64,000 nt of DNA, taken from NCBI RefSeq assembly GCF_047730175.1, contig NZ_CP159833.1, forward strand, positions 2,418,001 through 2,482,000, written 5' to 3'. The DNA comes from Marifrigoribacter sp047730175 (lineage in GTDB: Bacteria; Bacteroidota; Bacteroidia; Flavobacteriales; Flavobacteriaceae). Numbering within the stretch: position 1 is the stretch's first letter; each line of letters begins with the position of its first letter. This document shows positions 53,565 through 63,553 of this stretch, in pieces. The notes under the pieces were generated by a model. It was given only the letters and a program-made list of their open reading frames with translations, did no database searches and was not told the DNA's origin. The position numbers and the translations under genes are program-made.

Positions 53565-54518
53565 TTAAAGTGGGGGAAGAATTACTTTATCAATTGCATG
53601 AATAACTCCATTTAATGCTTGTACATCAACAGCAATTATATTACTAACTCTATTATTTGCATCAGTTATTGTAGCTCCTCCAGTTACATTTATAGTTATA
53701 TTTCCGCCAAGCGTACCTACAACCATATTGTCAGTTAAGCTAGAAGATTGCACATTAGCACCAGCAACAGCATGATGATCTAAAGTTGCTTTTAAAACAG
53801 GCTCTGAAATATCTGATAATCCTGAAGCACCTAGCTCAGCTAATAAATCTCCAAAGGCTTCATTTGTAGGGGCGAAAACCGTAAAAGGAGCTGGACTAGT
53901 TCCATTTGGGGTTGACAGCGTAGTTACATAATCAAATGTTAAATCATCTCTGGTTAATGCTGCAACTAGCGTTTCAAAAGTTGGATCAGCTAAAGCAAAA
54001 TCTACTACTGAAGGTAATCCTATTACTGCATCAACAACATGGATTACTCCATTAGAAGCAGTTATATCTGCTTGTGTTACAGAAGATACATTATTTAATC
54101 GAACACCATTAGAAGTATTAATATAAATACTCAAGTTTTCACCAGCGGTTGTCGTAGCTAACGTATTTCCATACGATGTTGATAAATCTCCAGCCATTAA
54201 CTCACCAGAAATAACATGGTTAAGTAATACTTGAGTTAATAAATCTACAGGTACATCTGATAATTGACTAAATCCATTTGCAGTTAAAAAAGCACTAAAT
54301 GCAGCGTTTGTAGGAGCGAAAACTGTAAATGGTCCGTCACCATTTAACGCTTCAGCTAAACCAGCAACTTGTAATGCTGCAACTAAAGAAGTTAAATTTT
54401 CATTTCCAACAGCTATTTCTGTAATAGTCTGTTCTTGAACAGTTGTACTGTTATCATCATCACTATCGCATGATGCGAATGTGACTAACAATACTAAAGC
54501 AAGGCTAATTTTTTTCAT
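53565..54518 (-). CDS. Fasciclin-domain lipoprotein (two FAS1 domains)
   Basis: With ATG 54518 the 317-residue product has a lipoprotein signal (MKKISLALVLLVTFASC). An ATG 18 bases further upstream is also possible. Two FAS1 domains follow, about 30-165 and 170-317. Each has the H1 motif (GPFTVFAPTNAAFSAFL, APFTVFAPTNEAFGDLL) and an H2-like motif (NGVIHVVDAVIGLPS, NGVIHAIDKVILPPL). FAS1 domains mediate cell adhesion. The protein is anchored to a membrane through the Cys. Confidence 0.94.
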   Translation of the reverse strand: MKKISLALVLLVTFASCDSDDDNSTTVQEQTITEIAVGNENLTSLVAALQVAGLAEALNGDGPFTVFAPTNAAFSAFLTANGFSQLSDVPVDLLTQVLLNHVISGELMAGDLSTSYGNTLATTTAGENLSIYINTSNGVRLNNVSSVTQADITASNGVIHVVDAVIGLPSVVDFALADPTFETLVAALTRDDLTFDYVTTLSTPNGTSPAPFTVFAPTNEAFGDLLAELGASGLSDISEPVLKATLDHHAVAGANVQSSSLTDNMVVGTLGGNITINVTGGATITDANNRVSNIIAVDVQALNGVIHAIDKVILPPL

Positions 54519-54688
54519 TTGTTTTTTGTAATTCATAGTTTTTTTGTTTAATTTAAAATGTCTAACAAATATACAAAAAGATTAAACATAAAATATTAAT
54601 GTTTAATAAAATTTTGTTAAAATTAAATGAAAGTGTTTCCTAAACTTATTTGTAACTCTCAATCAAATATTAATCTTGAACAAAAATG

Positions 54689-54696
54689 TATCTTTG
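54689..54696 (+). promoter_or_regulatory. -7 promoter box for mnmA
   Basis: TATCTTTG matches TAnnTTTG, 18 bases before the mnmA start codon. Confidence 0.55.
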
Positions 54697-54714
54697 TGTC
54701 TCTTAAATTAATGT

Positions 54715-55905
54715 ATGAAAAAACGTGTTGTCGTTGGACTCTCTGGAGGTGTAGATTCTAGTGTTGCAGCTTATCTATTAAAAGAGCAAGGCTATGAAGT
54801 TATTGGGCTTTTTATGAAAAATTGGCACGATGATACTGTTACTATATCTAATGAATGCCCATGGTTAGACGATAGTAATGACGCAATGCTAGTTGCTGAA
54901 AAATTAGGAATACCTTTTCAAACGGTAGATTTAAGTGAAGAATATAAAGAAAAGATTGTCGATTATATGTTTCGGGAATATAAAATGGGGCGTACCCCTA
55001 ACCCTGATGTATTATGTAATCGTGAAATTAAATTTGATGTTTTTTTAAAAATAGCTTTAAATCTTGGTGCTGATTATGTAGCAACGGGTCATTATTGTAG
55101 AAAAGGAGTTATTGAGGAGAATGGAGAAAAAAAGTATCAATTGTTAGCTGGAAAAGACCCTAATAAGGATCAATCTTATTTTTTATGTCAATTATCTCAA
55201 GATCAATTAGCGAAAACTTTGTTTCCTATAGGGGAATTATTAAAACCAGAAGTTCGTGAAATTGCTTCAGAACAAGAATTAATTACTGCTGAGAAACGTG
55301 ATTCTCAGGGATTATGTTTTATAGGAAAAGTTAAGTTGCCTGATTTCCTTCAACAACAATTAAAACCTAAAGAAGGACATATTATTCAAATTCCTTCAGA
55401 TTATTCAGGATATAATAAAGAAAACATTGAGTTTAATTCTGAAATAGAAAGAGTTGAATATCTATCTAATAAATTTATATATAACCAAAAAGATGGTCAT
55501 ATAGTTGGGAAACATCAAGGTGCACATTATTTTACCAAAGGACAACGTAAGGGGCTAGCAGTAGGAGGTACTAAAGAACCACTATTTGTAATTGATACCG
55601 ATGTTATTGAAAATATAATATATGTAGGGTTGGGGAAAAATCATCCCGGTTTATATGGAAATGGATTATTAGTACTACCTGAAGAAATTCATTGGGTTCG
55701 TCCAGATTTAGAGCTAAAATTAAATGAATCAATGAATGTGATGGCAAGGATACGATACCGTCAAACCCTAGAAAAAGCAATATTATATAGAAGCGATTCA
55801 GGACTTTTCGTTACTTTTGAGAATCCACAATCTGCAATAACTGAAGGACAGTTTGTAGCTTGGTATACTGATGATGAACTTATAGGTAGTGGAGTTATAT
55901 CATAA
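54715..55905 (+). CDS. mnmA: tRNA-specific 2-thiouridylase MnmA
   Basis: The 396-residue enzyme has the PP-loop GLSGGVDSSVAAYLL (about 8-22), the first catalytic Cys in NPDVLCNREIKFD (about 102), the ATGHYCR motif, and the second catalytic Cys in RDSQGLCFIGKVKLPDFL (about 200). It inserts sulfur at C2 of the wobble uridine of tRNAs for Lys, Glu and Gln. The subtilase gene follows after 77 bases. Confidence 0.97.
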   Translation: MKKRVVVGLSGGVDSSVAAYLLKEQGYEVIGLFMKNWHDDTVTISNECPWLDDSNDAMLVAEKLGIPFQTVDLSEEYKEKIVDYMFREYKMGRTPNPDVLCNREIKFDVFLKIALNLGADYVATGHYCRKGVIEENGEKKYQLLAGKDPNKDQSYFLCQLSQDQLAKTLFPIGELLKPEVREIASEQELITAEKRDSQGLCFIGKVKLPDFLQQQLKPKEGHIIQIPSDYSGYNKENIEFNSEIERVEYLSNKFIYNQKDGHIVGKHQGAHYFTKGQRKGLAVGGTKEPLFVIDTDVIENIIYVGLGKNHPGLYGNGLLVLPEEIHWVRPDLELKLNESMNVMARIRYRQTLEKAILYRSDSGLFVTFENPQSAITEGQFVAWYTDDELIGSGVIS

Positions 55906-55982
55906 TACTTAAAAATAATAATAGGGTAAACAATTTCTTAACTGTTTATTAATAGAATAAAAGAATTAAAAAAAAAAGACTT

Positions 55983-57602
55983 ATGAAAAATTATGTGCTT
56001 TTATTAGTGTGTTTAATTGCAAGTTCAACTTTTGCACAAGAAGACGCTTGGGTATTTTTTGCAGATAAAGAAAATGTTGCTGAATCTATTGCAAACCCTA
56101 TTTCTATTTTAACACAAGAAGCAATAGATAGAAAAGAAATGCATAACGTTGTAATTGATGAAAGAGATGTTCCTGTTACGGAAAGTTATATAACAGAGAT
56201 TAAAAATGCTACAGGGATTAATGTATCTGCAAAGTCTAAATGGATGAATTGTATATATGTAACAGGTTCTCAAATGAATATTGAAAATTTATTAGATTTA
56301 CCTTTTGTTACGAGCGTAGAGTATGCAGATAAGAGTCTTAATTTTTTTCCTGAAATAGATAGAACTGTAAACAAGTTTGAAATGGAAAATACAAGTTCAA
56401 GAATTGATTATAATTATGGAGCTGCTGCCAATCAAATAGAAATGTTGAAAGGTGATTTTTTACATGAACAAGATTTTGCTGGACAAGGAATGATTATAGG
56501 TGTTTTAGACGCAGGGTTCCCTAGTGTAAATACAAATCCTGGATTTGCAAATATGTTAAGTGATGGTCGTTTATTAGGAACTTTTGATTTTGAACAAAGA
56601 TCCACAAATGTTGATGGTACAAGTACACATGGAACAAGAACTGCTAGTGATATGGGTGGTTTTTTAGAAAATCAATTTGTGGGTACAGCCCCAGAAGCTT
56701 CATATTATTTATTTGTAACAGAATATACTCCAAGTGAAACACCAGTTGAAGAAGCCTGGTGGGTTGCAGCATTAGAGAGATCTGATAGTTTAGGAGTAGA
56801 TGTTATTAATACTTCTTTAAGTTATAGAGGGTATGATAATAGTAATTATGATCATACTTATGAAGATTTAGACGGTCAAACAACATTTGCTGCAAGAGGC
56901 GGAAATATTGCTTTTGAAAAAGGAATGATCATGGTTAATTCGGCTGGAAATGGTGGGAATAGTGATTTCCCAACAGTAGGTACACCTGCAGATGCTATAG
57001 GAGTATTTACTATTGGAGCAGTAGCACCAAGTGGAAATTATGCTAGTTTTAGTTCTAAAGGACCAACGGTAGATGGAAGAGTGAAACCAGATGTGATGGC
57101 TCAAGGCCAAGATGCAGCTGTAATTGGCACTAACGGAGGAGTTGATTTTAATAATGGGACTTCTTTTAGTTCTCCAATTTTAGCTGGCGCTATAGCTTGT
57201 TTATGGCAAGCAAGACCAGAAGTAACTAATAGTGAAATCATGCAACTCGTTAGAGAATCTTCACACCTTTATAATAATCCAACAAACGAAATGGGTTATG
57301 GTATTCCAAATTTTGAAGATGCATACAATGAATTATTAATATTAGGAATTGAAGATGATTTTTTAAAGTCTAATTTTGCGTTATATCCTAACCCTACTTC
57401 AGACATACTAAATATTTCATTCCCACAGGAATTAAATAAAGCCCAATTTGATTTATATTCTGTACTAGGAACTAAAATTATGAGTACTGAAATTTCTTCT
57501 GAATTAAATTCAGTTTCAATAGAATCATTAGCTACCGGAATTTATATCGCAACAATTTCAGAAGGAAAACATCAAGTTAGTTTTAAAATTGTAAAAAAAT
57601 AG
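55983..57602 (+). CDS. S8 family subtilisin-like peptidase with T9SS sorting domain
   Basis: The 539-residue protein has a signal peptide (to about 18), a propeptide-like region, and the catalytic triad motifs IGVLDAGFP (Asp), STHGTRTASDMGG (His) and NGTSFSSPILAGAIA (Ser). A type A T9SS domain ends it (LYPNPTSDILNISFPQ...LATGIYIATIS...KIVKK). It is a secreted serine protease. Its TAG stop overlaps the GTG start of the next gene by one base. Confidence 0.96.
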   Translation: MKNYVLLLVCLIASSTFAQEDAWVFFADKENVAESIANPISILTQEAIDRKEMHNVVIDERDVPVTESYITEIKNATGINVSAKSKWMNCIYVTGSQMNIENLLDLPFVTSVEYADKSLNFFPEIDRTVNKFEMENTSSRIDYNYGAAANQIEMLKGDFLHEQDFAGQGMIIGVLDAGFPSVNTNPGFANMLSDGRLLGTFDFEQRSTNVDGTSTHGTRTASDMGGFLENQFVGTAPEASYYLFVTEYTPSETPVEEAWWVAALERSDSLGVDVINTSLSYRGYDNSNYDHTYEDLDGQTTFAARGGNIAFEKGMIMVNSAGNGGNSDFPTVGTPADAIGVFTIGAVAPSGNYASFSSKGPTVDGRVKPDVMAQGQDAAVIGTNGGVDFNNGTSFSSPILAGAIACLWQARPEVTNSEIMQLVRESSHLYNNPTNEMGYGIPNFEDAYNELLILGIEDDFLKSNFALYPNPTSDILNISFPQELNKAQFDLYSVLGTKIMSTEISSELNSVSIESLATGIYIATISEGKHQVSFKIVKK

Positions 57603-58549
57603 TGCAAAACAGCGTTTCTCAACTTTTTAATATTAAATATCCTATCATTCAAGCAGGAATGATATGGAATAGTGGATGGCGTTTAGCTAGTGCAGTTAGT
57701 AATGCAGGAGGACTTGGATTATTAGGGGCAGGTTCTATGTACCCAGATGTTTTAAGAGAACATATTATTAAATGTAAAAAGGCTACTAATAAACCATTTG
57801 GTGTAAATGTTCCCATGTTATACCCAAACATTGAGGAAATTATTGACATCATAATTGAAGAAGGTGTTACTATTGTTTTTACTTCCGCAGGGAATCCTAA
57901 AACACATACTGCTCGATTAAAAAAACATGGTATTACAGTAGTTCATGTGGTGAGTAGTGTGAAATTTGCCTTAAAAGCACAAGAAGCTGGCGTTGATGGC
58001 ATAGTTGCTGAAGGGTTTGAAGCCGGAGGACATAATGGTAGAGAGGAGACCACTACGTTTACTTTAATTCCTATGGTGAGGGAGAAGTTAATTGTGCCCT
58101 TAATAGCAGCTGGAGGAATTGCAAATGGTAGAGGAATGCTAGCAGCAATGGTTCTAGGAGCAGATGGTGTACAAGTAGGAAGTCGTTTTGTTGCAAGTGA
58201 AGAATCTAGTGCTCATAAAGCATTTAAGGATAAAGTGGTCGAAGCTAATGATGGTGATACATTTTTAACTTTGAAAGAATTAGCACCCGTACGTTTGTTG
58301 AAAAATAAATTTTCTCAGGATGTTATCGATTTATACAAATCGAATCCAACAAAAGAAGATTTAAAAGGATTATTAGGAAGGGCAAGAGCTAAAAAAGGAA
58401 TGTTTGAAGGCGATTTAGTAGAAGGAGAATTAGAAATTGGACAAATTGCAGGGCTTATACATCAAATTAAACCGGCAGCTCAAATTGTTGAGGAAATGAT
58501 TTCAGAATTTAACCTTGCAAAATCCGAAATCAATAATTTAAAGTTTTAA
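57602..58549 (+). CDS. Nitronate monooxygenase / 2-nitropropane dioxygenase family
   Basis: This FMN-binding TIM-barrel protein (315 residues) starts with GTG at 57602, overlapping the subtilase stop by one base (TAGTG). Motifs: YPIIQAGMIWNSGWRLASAVSNAGGLGLLG, the catalytic GFEAGGHNGREE region, and VPLIAAGGIANGRGMLAAMVLGADGVQVGSRF. It may oxidise propionate-3-nitronate or act as an enoyl-reductase-like flavoprotein. The pairing with a secreted protease is probably just operon packing. Confidence 0.92.
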   Translation: MQNSVSQLFNIKYPIIQAGMIWNSGWRLASAVSNAGGLGLLGAGSMYPDVLREHIIKCKKATNKPFGVNVPMLYPNIEEIIDIIIEEGVTIVFTSAGNPKTHTARLKKHGITVVHVVSSVKFALKAQEAGVDGIVAEGFEAGGHNGREETTTFTLIPMVREKLIVPLIAAGGIANGRGMLAAMVLGADGVQVGSRFVASEESSAHKAFKDKVVEANDGDTFLTLKELAPVRLLKNKFSQDVIDLYKSNPTKEDLKGLLGRARAKKGMFEGDLVEGELEIGQIAGLIHQIKPAAQIVEEMISEFNLAKSEINNLKF

Positions 58550-58615
58550 TCTTTCTAAATACCTTATTTAGCAAATAGTTTTTATGCTATGGGTTCTGTG
58601 ATTTGTGTGTAGCTA

Positions 58616-61135
58616 TTACATAAAGTCACCAAAGAAAATAGCATTCATCATTAATTTATTTGTTCCGTACCAAAAGGCTCTAAAATTGGTATTATCCGTA
58701 AAATAGACGACAGTCCCTTTTCCTAATTTACCTTTTCTAAAAGCTACCGTTTCTTTTAAAAAATTTAAATTATTTTGAGATATGTATCCACTTAGTAAAG
58801 GATCTTTTGTATAACGAATGGGATTATTATAACTCTCTTTATCAGCCACTAAAAACAACGTTGAGTTTCTAAAAATAGGTAACGTAGCGTTTTTATATCC
58901 AAAAGTGATTGGGTGAGATCGATCTATTTGAGTGTTAAAAATAGCTCCGCCAATTACTTTCGCACCAAAATAGTTGCTTTTCTGTTCAAATGTAATATGC
59001 TGTGCTGAATCTTTCTCAGATTTAAATTTCAATTTTAAAAATTCATTTTTATTAAACCATTTACCTGCGTTTTTAAACCCGATAAGCGTTCCTCCATTTT
59101 TAACCCACTCTTTTAATTTATCAGTAGATTGTTTATCTAATGCATTGCCCCAATTATTAGGTAAAATAATATCAGAATACCTGCTTAAGTCTTTTCGTTT
59201 TAAACTTCTAGTATCTAACTTGGTGATTGGAATATCATAGCGTTGGTCAATTAAATGCCAGATTTCACCAGCATCATAAGGACTTATTCCATCGCCTATA
59301 ATTAATGCGATTTTTGGAGAATCTAAGGCTTTAAACTGACTACTTCCAAGGTCAATCCCTTTTGTTAAACCAGTACTTACTCCTGTAATTTTTATGTTAT
59401 TTTCTTCTGAAATTTCTTTCAGAAACAAGTGTAATTCATCATTAGTTATTTTTTGATTTTGTACAGGAATTAAAATAGTTCCATAATCATACTCTTTATT
59501 TTCAATTGAAAATGTTTTCATTCCCACTTTTGCACGAATTCCTTTTTCTAGAATTTTATGTAACGCTTTTGGAGTATAATAATCATGCCATTCCATTAAA
59601 TATGCATAATCTGATTTATTAATGATAGATGTTTTAATTTTCTTCAACTCCATTACTTCAGAACCAACTTGTGTCATGGAAACATTTTCTGTATAATCTA
59701 AATTAAAAGCTAATGGGAAGGTCCAAGCACTGACATCGTAAAATAAGCTGTCTTTAAATTGTGTTCTCTTTTCAAACATGGCTTTAATTAAGCGATGTTG
59801 TTTTTGATTTTTTGGAATAACATAACTGAATCCTTTTTTAAAATTTTTGTCACTAGTTGAAATATCATGTTTTAATTCATAAAATTTAATTTTATGACGT
59901 TCTAATATTTCAGCAAGATGAAACACTTTTGAAGCATCTTTTTCGTCTCCAAAAACTATAGCGCCCCCTTTTGAAGCTTCTTTTCTTGAATTGCTAAAAA
60001 ATTCTTTTTGATAATCCAGCATTTCTTTTCGCATTGAAACCGCAGCTTCTAGCGTTGATAATGCTGCTGTAAATTGATTGCGAATTGTAAAAGGAAAGGT
60101 TAAAATACCATTGTCGCTTTCTTGTGCATGGCCTCTAGAGGATGCTTGTTCGAATAAAATTCCTACGGCACCATTGATGTCTGGAAAGGTAGAACCCTTG
60201 CCATAATAAAAATCATCAAAACTTTCTTCGGTATAATATAAACTCCCTATTTTATTAAAAGCCTTGGCATGAAATTTTGCAATGGCTCCAGTTAAATCTT
60301 GATTTTTTTGAGGAGTTAATGGATGTGTTCTTGAAGGGATTCCTGGTTGAAAAAAGAAACTGGAATTGGTTCCCATTTCATGATGATCGGTTAAAATATT
60401 TGGATACCAATCATGAAACGTTTTTATTCTAGCCCTACTTTCTGGTAATTGTACAGGTAACCAATCACGATTCATGTCGAACCAATAATGGTTGGTTCTA
60501 CCTCCAGGCCATACTTCACTATATTCCCTATCATTTGGGTCGGGGTTGATATTTTTATTTTTATGAATATTTGCCCAATTGGCAAATCGCTGTAAACCAT
60601 CTGGATTATAAGAAGGGTCAAAAAGTATGACCGTGTTTGCTAGTAAATCATCAACTTCTGTTCCCTGTGCTGCTGCTAAATAATAAACAAGTGCTAATGA
60701 AGCATTTGAGCCACTGGGTTCGTTACCATGTATTGAAAAACCTTGATAGACTACTATTGGCATTTCACTGGTATTAATACTTGAAGAATTTTCTTCCGTT
60801 AAAGCAACATGACTTTTTCGAATATTTTCTATGTTATTGTGATTGCTTTCAGAAGTAATAGTTAATAAAAGAAGGGGTCTACCTTCAAAAGTGCTTCCTC
60901 TATTTTCAATTGAAACACGATTACTTTTTTCAGCAACCTCATACATATATTGCACTAATTTATCATGCGTAATGTGCCAATCTCCAATTTCATGACCAAT
61001 GATACTTTTTGGAGTAGGTATTTGTGGATTATAGCTGGTGTTTTCAGGAAGAAAATAACTTAAATCTACATTGTAATTTTGTGAAAATAACTGTGTGGTA
61101 AAAAATAGAAGTAGCGTAACTATAATATGCTTCAT
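58616..61135 (-). CDS. M14 family zinc carboxypeptidase (exported, second copy)
   Basis: This 839-residue paralogue of the 39693-42176 enzyme has a signal peptide (to about 19), zinc ligands in FSIHGNEPSGSNASLAL, and the third His region in DHHEMGTNSSFFF. The catalytic Glu is in GILFEQASSRGHAQES. A GATase1-like C-terminal segment follows (GDGISPYDAGEIWHLIDQRYDIPITKL). It is a periplasmic or outer-membrane-associated carboxypeptidase. It follows the DUF3276 gene on the minus strand but is separated by a terminator. Confidence 0.93.
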   Translation of the reverse strand: MKHIIVTLLLFFTTQLFSQNYNVDLSYFLPENTSYNPQIPTPKSIIGHEIGDWHITHDKLVQYMYEVAEKSNRVSIENRGSTFEGRPLLLLTITSESNHNNIENIRKSHVALTEENSSSINTSEMPIVVYQGFSIHGNEPSGSNASLALVYYLAAAQGTEVDDLLANTVILFDPSYNPDGLQRFANWANIHKNKNINPDPNDREYSEVWPGGRTNHYWFDMNRDWLPVQLPESRARIKTFHDWYPNILTDHHEMGTNSSFFFQPGIPSRTHPLTPQKNQDLTGAIAKFHAKAFNKIGSLYYTEESFDDFYYGKGSTFPDINGAVGILFEQASSRGHAQESDNGILTFPFTIRNQFTAALSTLEAAVSMRKEMLDYQKEFFSNSRKEASKGGAIVFGDEKDASKVFHLAEILERHKIKFYELKHDISTSDKNFKKGFSYVIPKNQKQHRLIKAMFEKRTQFKDSLFYDVSAWTFPLAFNLDYTENVSMTQVGSEVMELKKIKTSIINKSDYAYLMEWHDYYTPKALHKILEKGIRAKVGMKTFSIENKEYDYGTILIPVQNQKITNDELHLFLKEISEENNIKITGVSTGLTKGIDLGSSQFKALDSPKIALIIGDGISPYDAGEIWHLIDQRYDIPITKLDTRSLKRKDLSRYSDIILPNNWGNALDKQSTDKLKEWVKNGGTLIGFKNAGKWFNKNEFLKLKFKSEKDSAQHITFEQKSNYFGAKVIGGAIFNTQIDRSHPITFGYKNATLPIFRNSTLFLVADKESYNNPIRYTKDPLLSGYISQNNLNFLKETVAFRKGKLGKGTVVYFTDNTNFRAFWYGTNKLMMNAIFFGDFM

Positions 61136-61165
61136 AAACGAAAATGTATGTTTTTGTTAAAGATA

Positions 61166-61205
61166 TAAAAAAACCGTCCTTAAAACTTTAGATTAAGGAC
61201 GGTTT
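61166..61205 (-). terminator. Terminator of the DUF3276 gene
   Basis: AAACCGTCCTTAA / TTAAGGACGGTTT (13-base perfect arms) with a T run on the minus strand. Confidence 0.9.
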
Positions 61206-61228
61206 AAATATGTTGCAATATATTTTAA

Positions 61229-61618
61229 TTATATATCGTCGAATTCGATATCTGTAAAACTAGAAACGGTAGGTTCATCACTTGTTGTTTCTGAATCTAC
61301 ACTTTCTTCACTTTCTTCTCTTTTATAATCTTTTTGATGTCTTTCACTAATTACTTCTTCCCCTTTTTCATTAATGATGTAATCAATCATTTCATCTAGA
61401 TTCTCTTTAAATTCAGAAAAATCTTCTTTGTAAAGGTAAATTTTATGCTTTTTGTAATGAAAAGATCCATCGTCATTCGTGAATTTTTTACTTTCAGTAA
61501 TGGTTAGGTAATAGTCGCCTGCTCTTGTCGCTCTAACATCAAAGAAATAGGTGCGTCTTCCTGCGCGCATTACTTTAGAATGAATTTCTTCACGTTCCAT
61601 CATATTCTGATCACTCAT
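61229..61618 (-). CDS. DUF3276 family (PUR-alpha-like) protein
   Basis: A 129-residue protein with REEIHSKVMRAGRRTYFFDVRATRAGDYYLTITESKK and YKKHKIYLYKEDFSEF, matching the DUF3276/PUR single-stranded nucleic-acid-binding fold found in Bacteroidota and in Borrelia BpuR. The C-terminal third is acidic and serine-rich. It probably binds RNA or ssDNA in the cytoplasm as a regulator. Confidence 0.92.
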   Translation of the reverse strand: MSDQNMMEREEIHSKVMRAGRRTYFFDVRATRAGDYYLTITESKKFTNDDGSFHYKKHKIYLYKEDFSEFKENLDEMIDYIINEKGEEVISERHQKDYKREESEESVDSETTSDEPTVSSFTDIEFDDI

Positions 61619-61680
61619 AATTTTATTTTATATATGTTATGCCAAAAATCTAAAAAAAAAACCAAAAACAATAAAGAAAT

Positions 61681-63435
61681 TTACATTTCTTTTTCTAAAA
61701 GTTGTTTGTTGTATAATTCTTTATAGTATCCTTCAGTGTTTATTAATTCATTATGAGAGCCTTGCTGAATAATTTGACCTTCTTCTAATACAATTATCTG
61801 ATCTGAGTTTTTTACTGAAGAAACTCTATGACTCACAATTATTGTTGTTTTGTCTTGAGATATTTTTGATAAGTTTTTTAATATTTCTTCCTCAGTTTCT
61901 GTGTCAACTGCTGAAAGACAATCATCAAATAATAATATTTTAGGATCTTTAATAATAGCTCTAGCGATAGAAACCCTTTGTTTTTGTCCACCACTTAACG
62001 TAATTCCACGTTCTCCTAAAACGGTTTCATACTTATTTTTGAATGTATTAATGTTATCATGTACTGCTGCATTTTTTGCTGCTTCAATCACTTGTTCTTT
62101 GGTAGCATCCTCTTTTCCAAATTTTATATTCTCCAAAATACTATCACTAAATAAAAATGCATCTTGAGGTACATAGCCTATTTCACTTCTTAAGCTTGAA
62201 AGGTTTAATAGAGAAATATTAGTTTTATCAATTTTTAATTGACCTTTCTCAACATCATATAATCTGCCTATCAACTCTAATATCGTAGATTTACCAGAAC
62301 CTGTATTTCCTATTATAGATAGGGTTTCACCGGGTTGTACTTTTAATGAAATGTTTTTTAATGCGGTAATATTTGTATCTGGATAGGTAAAAGTTAAGTT
62401 GTTAAATTCAATGGTTCCATCTATAGGTGTTTCTTTTTCTGAATGATTTATTATTTCAGGTACTTCATTTAAAAATTCATTGATCCTTTTTTGAGAAGCT
62501 TCCGCTTGTTGAACCATAGAAGTTACCCATCCAATTACTGCTACGGGCCATGTAAGCATGTTTACATAAATTAAAAATTCTACAATAGTTCCAAAATCAA
62601 TAATACCATCGATGACTTGTTTCCCACCTATATAGAGTACTAGAATATTACTAAGCCCAATTAATAAGACCATTAGTGGAAAAAATAAGGCCTGAACTTT
62701 AGCTAAATCTATATTCTTATCCATACTACCTTCAGCTAAATTCACGAAATTTTTATTTGTTCTAGTTTCTATTCCATACGCTTTAATAACAGAAATTCCA
62801 CTAAAACTTTCTTGAGCGAAAGATGTTAATTTTGACAAATATTCTTGTACAACAGTACTACGTTTATGTATGGCAACACTTAGTTTATATATTGCAATCG
62901 ATAAAATAGGTAAAGGGGCTATTGCATAAAGGGTAAGTATAGGTGCTTTGTAAAACATGTATGTTAATGCCACGATAAGTAATGTAATATTAGTAATGCT
63001 ATACATTAAAGCTGGACCGACATACATTCTAACTTTTGATACATCTTCACTTATTCTATTCATTAAATCACCCGTTCGATTTTTCTTATAAAACCCCAAT
63101 GAAAGGTTTTCATATTGCTGAAATATTTCATTTTTTAAATCAAATTCAATATACCTAGAAACTACAATAAATGTTTGACGCATTAAGAAAGTGAAAAATG
63201 CTGCTAAAAGGGTAGTGCCAATAATTAATAAAATGTTCGTTAGTAATTCAGATTTAACAAGGGCTAAATCTGAAATGTCATCATTAATATAATGTTCAAC
63301 AATATTTATTGTGTCTCCAATAAACTGAGGCACAAACACTTTAAATACTGTAGCGATAATTGTTATAATAAATCCTAATAATAATCGTCCTCTGTATTTT
63401 TTAAAATAATGATTAAGGCTCTTTAATTCTTTCAT
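61681..63435 (-). CDS. ABC exporter, fused permease and ATP-binding protein
   Basis: The 584-residue half-transporter has six membrane helices (about 15-320) and a nucleotide-binding domain. That domain has Walker A GNTGSGKST, Q-loop GYVPQDAFLF, signature LSGGQKQRVSIARAI, Walker B ILLFDD and H-loop VSHR. The residue after the Walker B Asp is Asp (FDDCLSAVD), where most half-transporters have the catalytic Glu. This degenerate pattern occurs in one half of heterodimeric exporters such as LmrC/YheI types, so a partner may exist elsewhere. Likely multidrug or lipid export. Substrate unknown. Confidence 0.95.
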   Translation of the reverse strand: MKELKSLNHYFKKYRGRLLLGFIITIIATVFKVFVPQFIGDTINIVEHYINDDISDLALVKSELLTNILLIIGTTLLAAFFTFLMRQTFIVVSRYIEFDLKNEIFQQYENLSLGFYKKNRTGDLMNRISEDVSKVRMYVGPALMYSITNITLLIVALTYMFYKAPILTLYAIAPLPILSIAIYKLSVAIHKRSTVVQEYLSKLTSFAQESFSGISVIKAYGIETRTNKNFVNLAEGSMDKNIDLAKVQALFFPLMVLLIGLSNILVLYIGGKQVIDGIIDFGTIVEFLIYVNMLTWPVAVIGWVTSMVQQAEASQKRINEFLNEVPEIINHSEKETPIDGTIEFNNLTFTYPDTNITALKNISLKVQPGETLSIIGNTGSGKSTILELIGRLYDVEKGQLKIDKTNISLLNLSSLRSEIGYVPQDAFLFSDSILENIKFGKEDATKEQVIEAAKNAAVHDNINTFKNKYETVLGERGITLSGGQKQRVSIARAIIKDPKILLFDDCLSAVDTETEEEILKNLSKISQDKTTIIVSHRVSSVKNSDQIIVLEEGQIIQQGSHNELINTEGYYKELYNKQLLEKEM

Positions 63436-63484
63436 TTATGCTACAATAATTTTATTAACAAATTCGTATTTAATTTATATTTAC

Positions 63485-63516
63485 ATTGCAATACTCTTAG
63501 TAAACAATTACTTTTG
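63485..63516 (+). promoter_or_regulatory. Promoter of the Glu/Leu/Phe/Val dehydrogenase gene
   Basis: TTG at about 63486 and TACTTTTG at 63509-63516 fit the Bacteroidota -33 and -7 elements with about 20 bases between. The ATG is 38 bases downstream. Confidence 0.5.
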
Positions 63517-63553
63517 CCCGTCCTTTTTATGGATATTTTAAAATATAAAAGAT

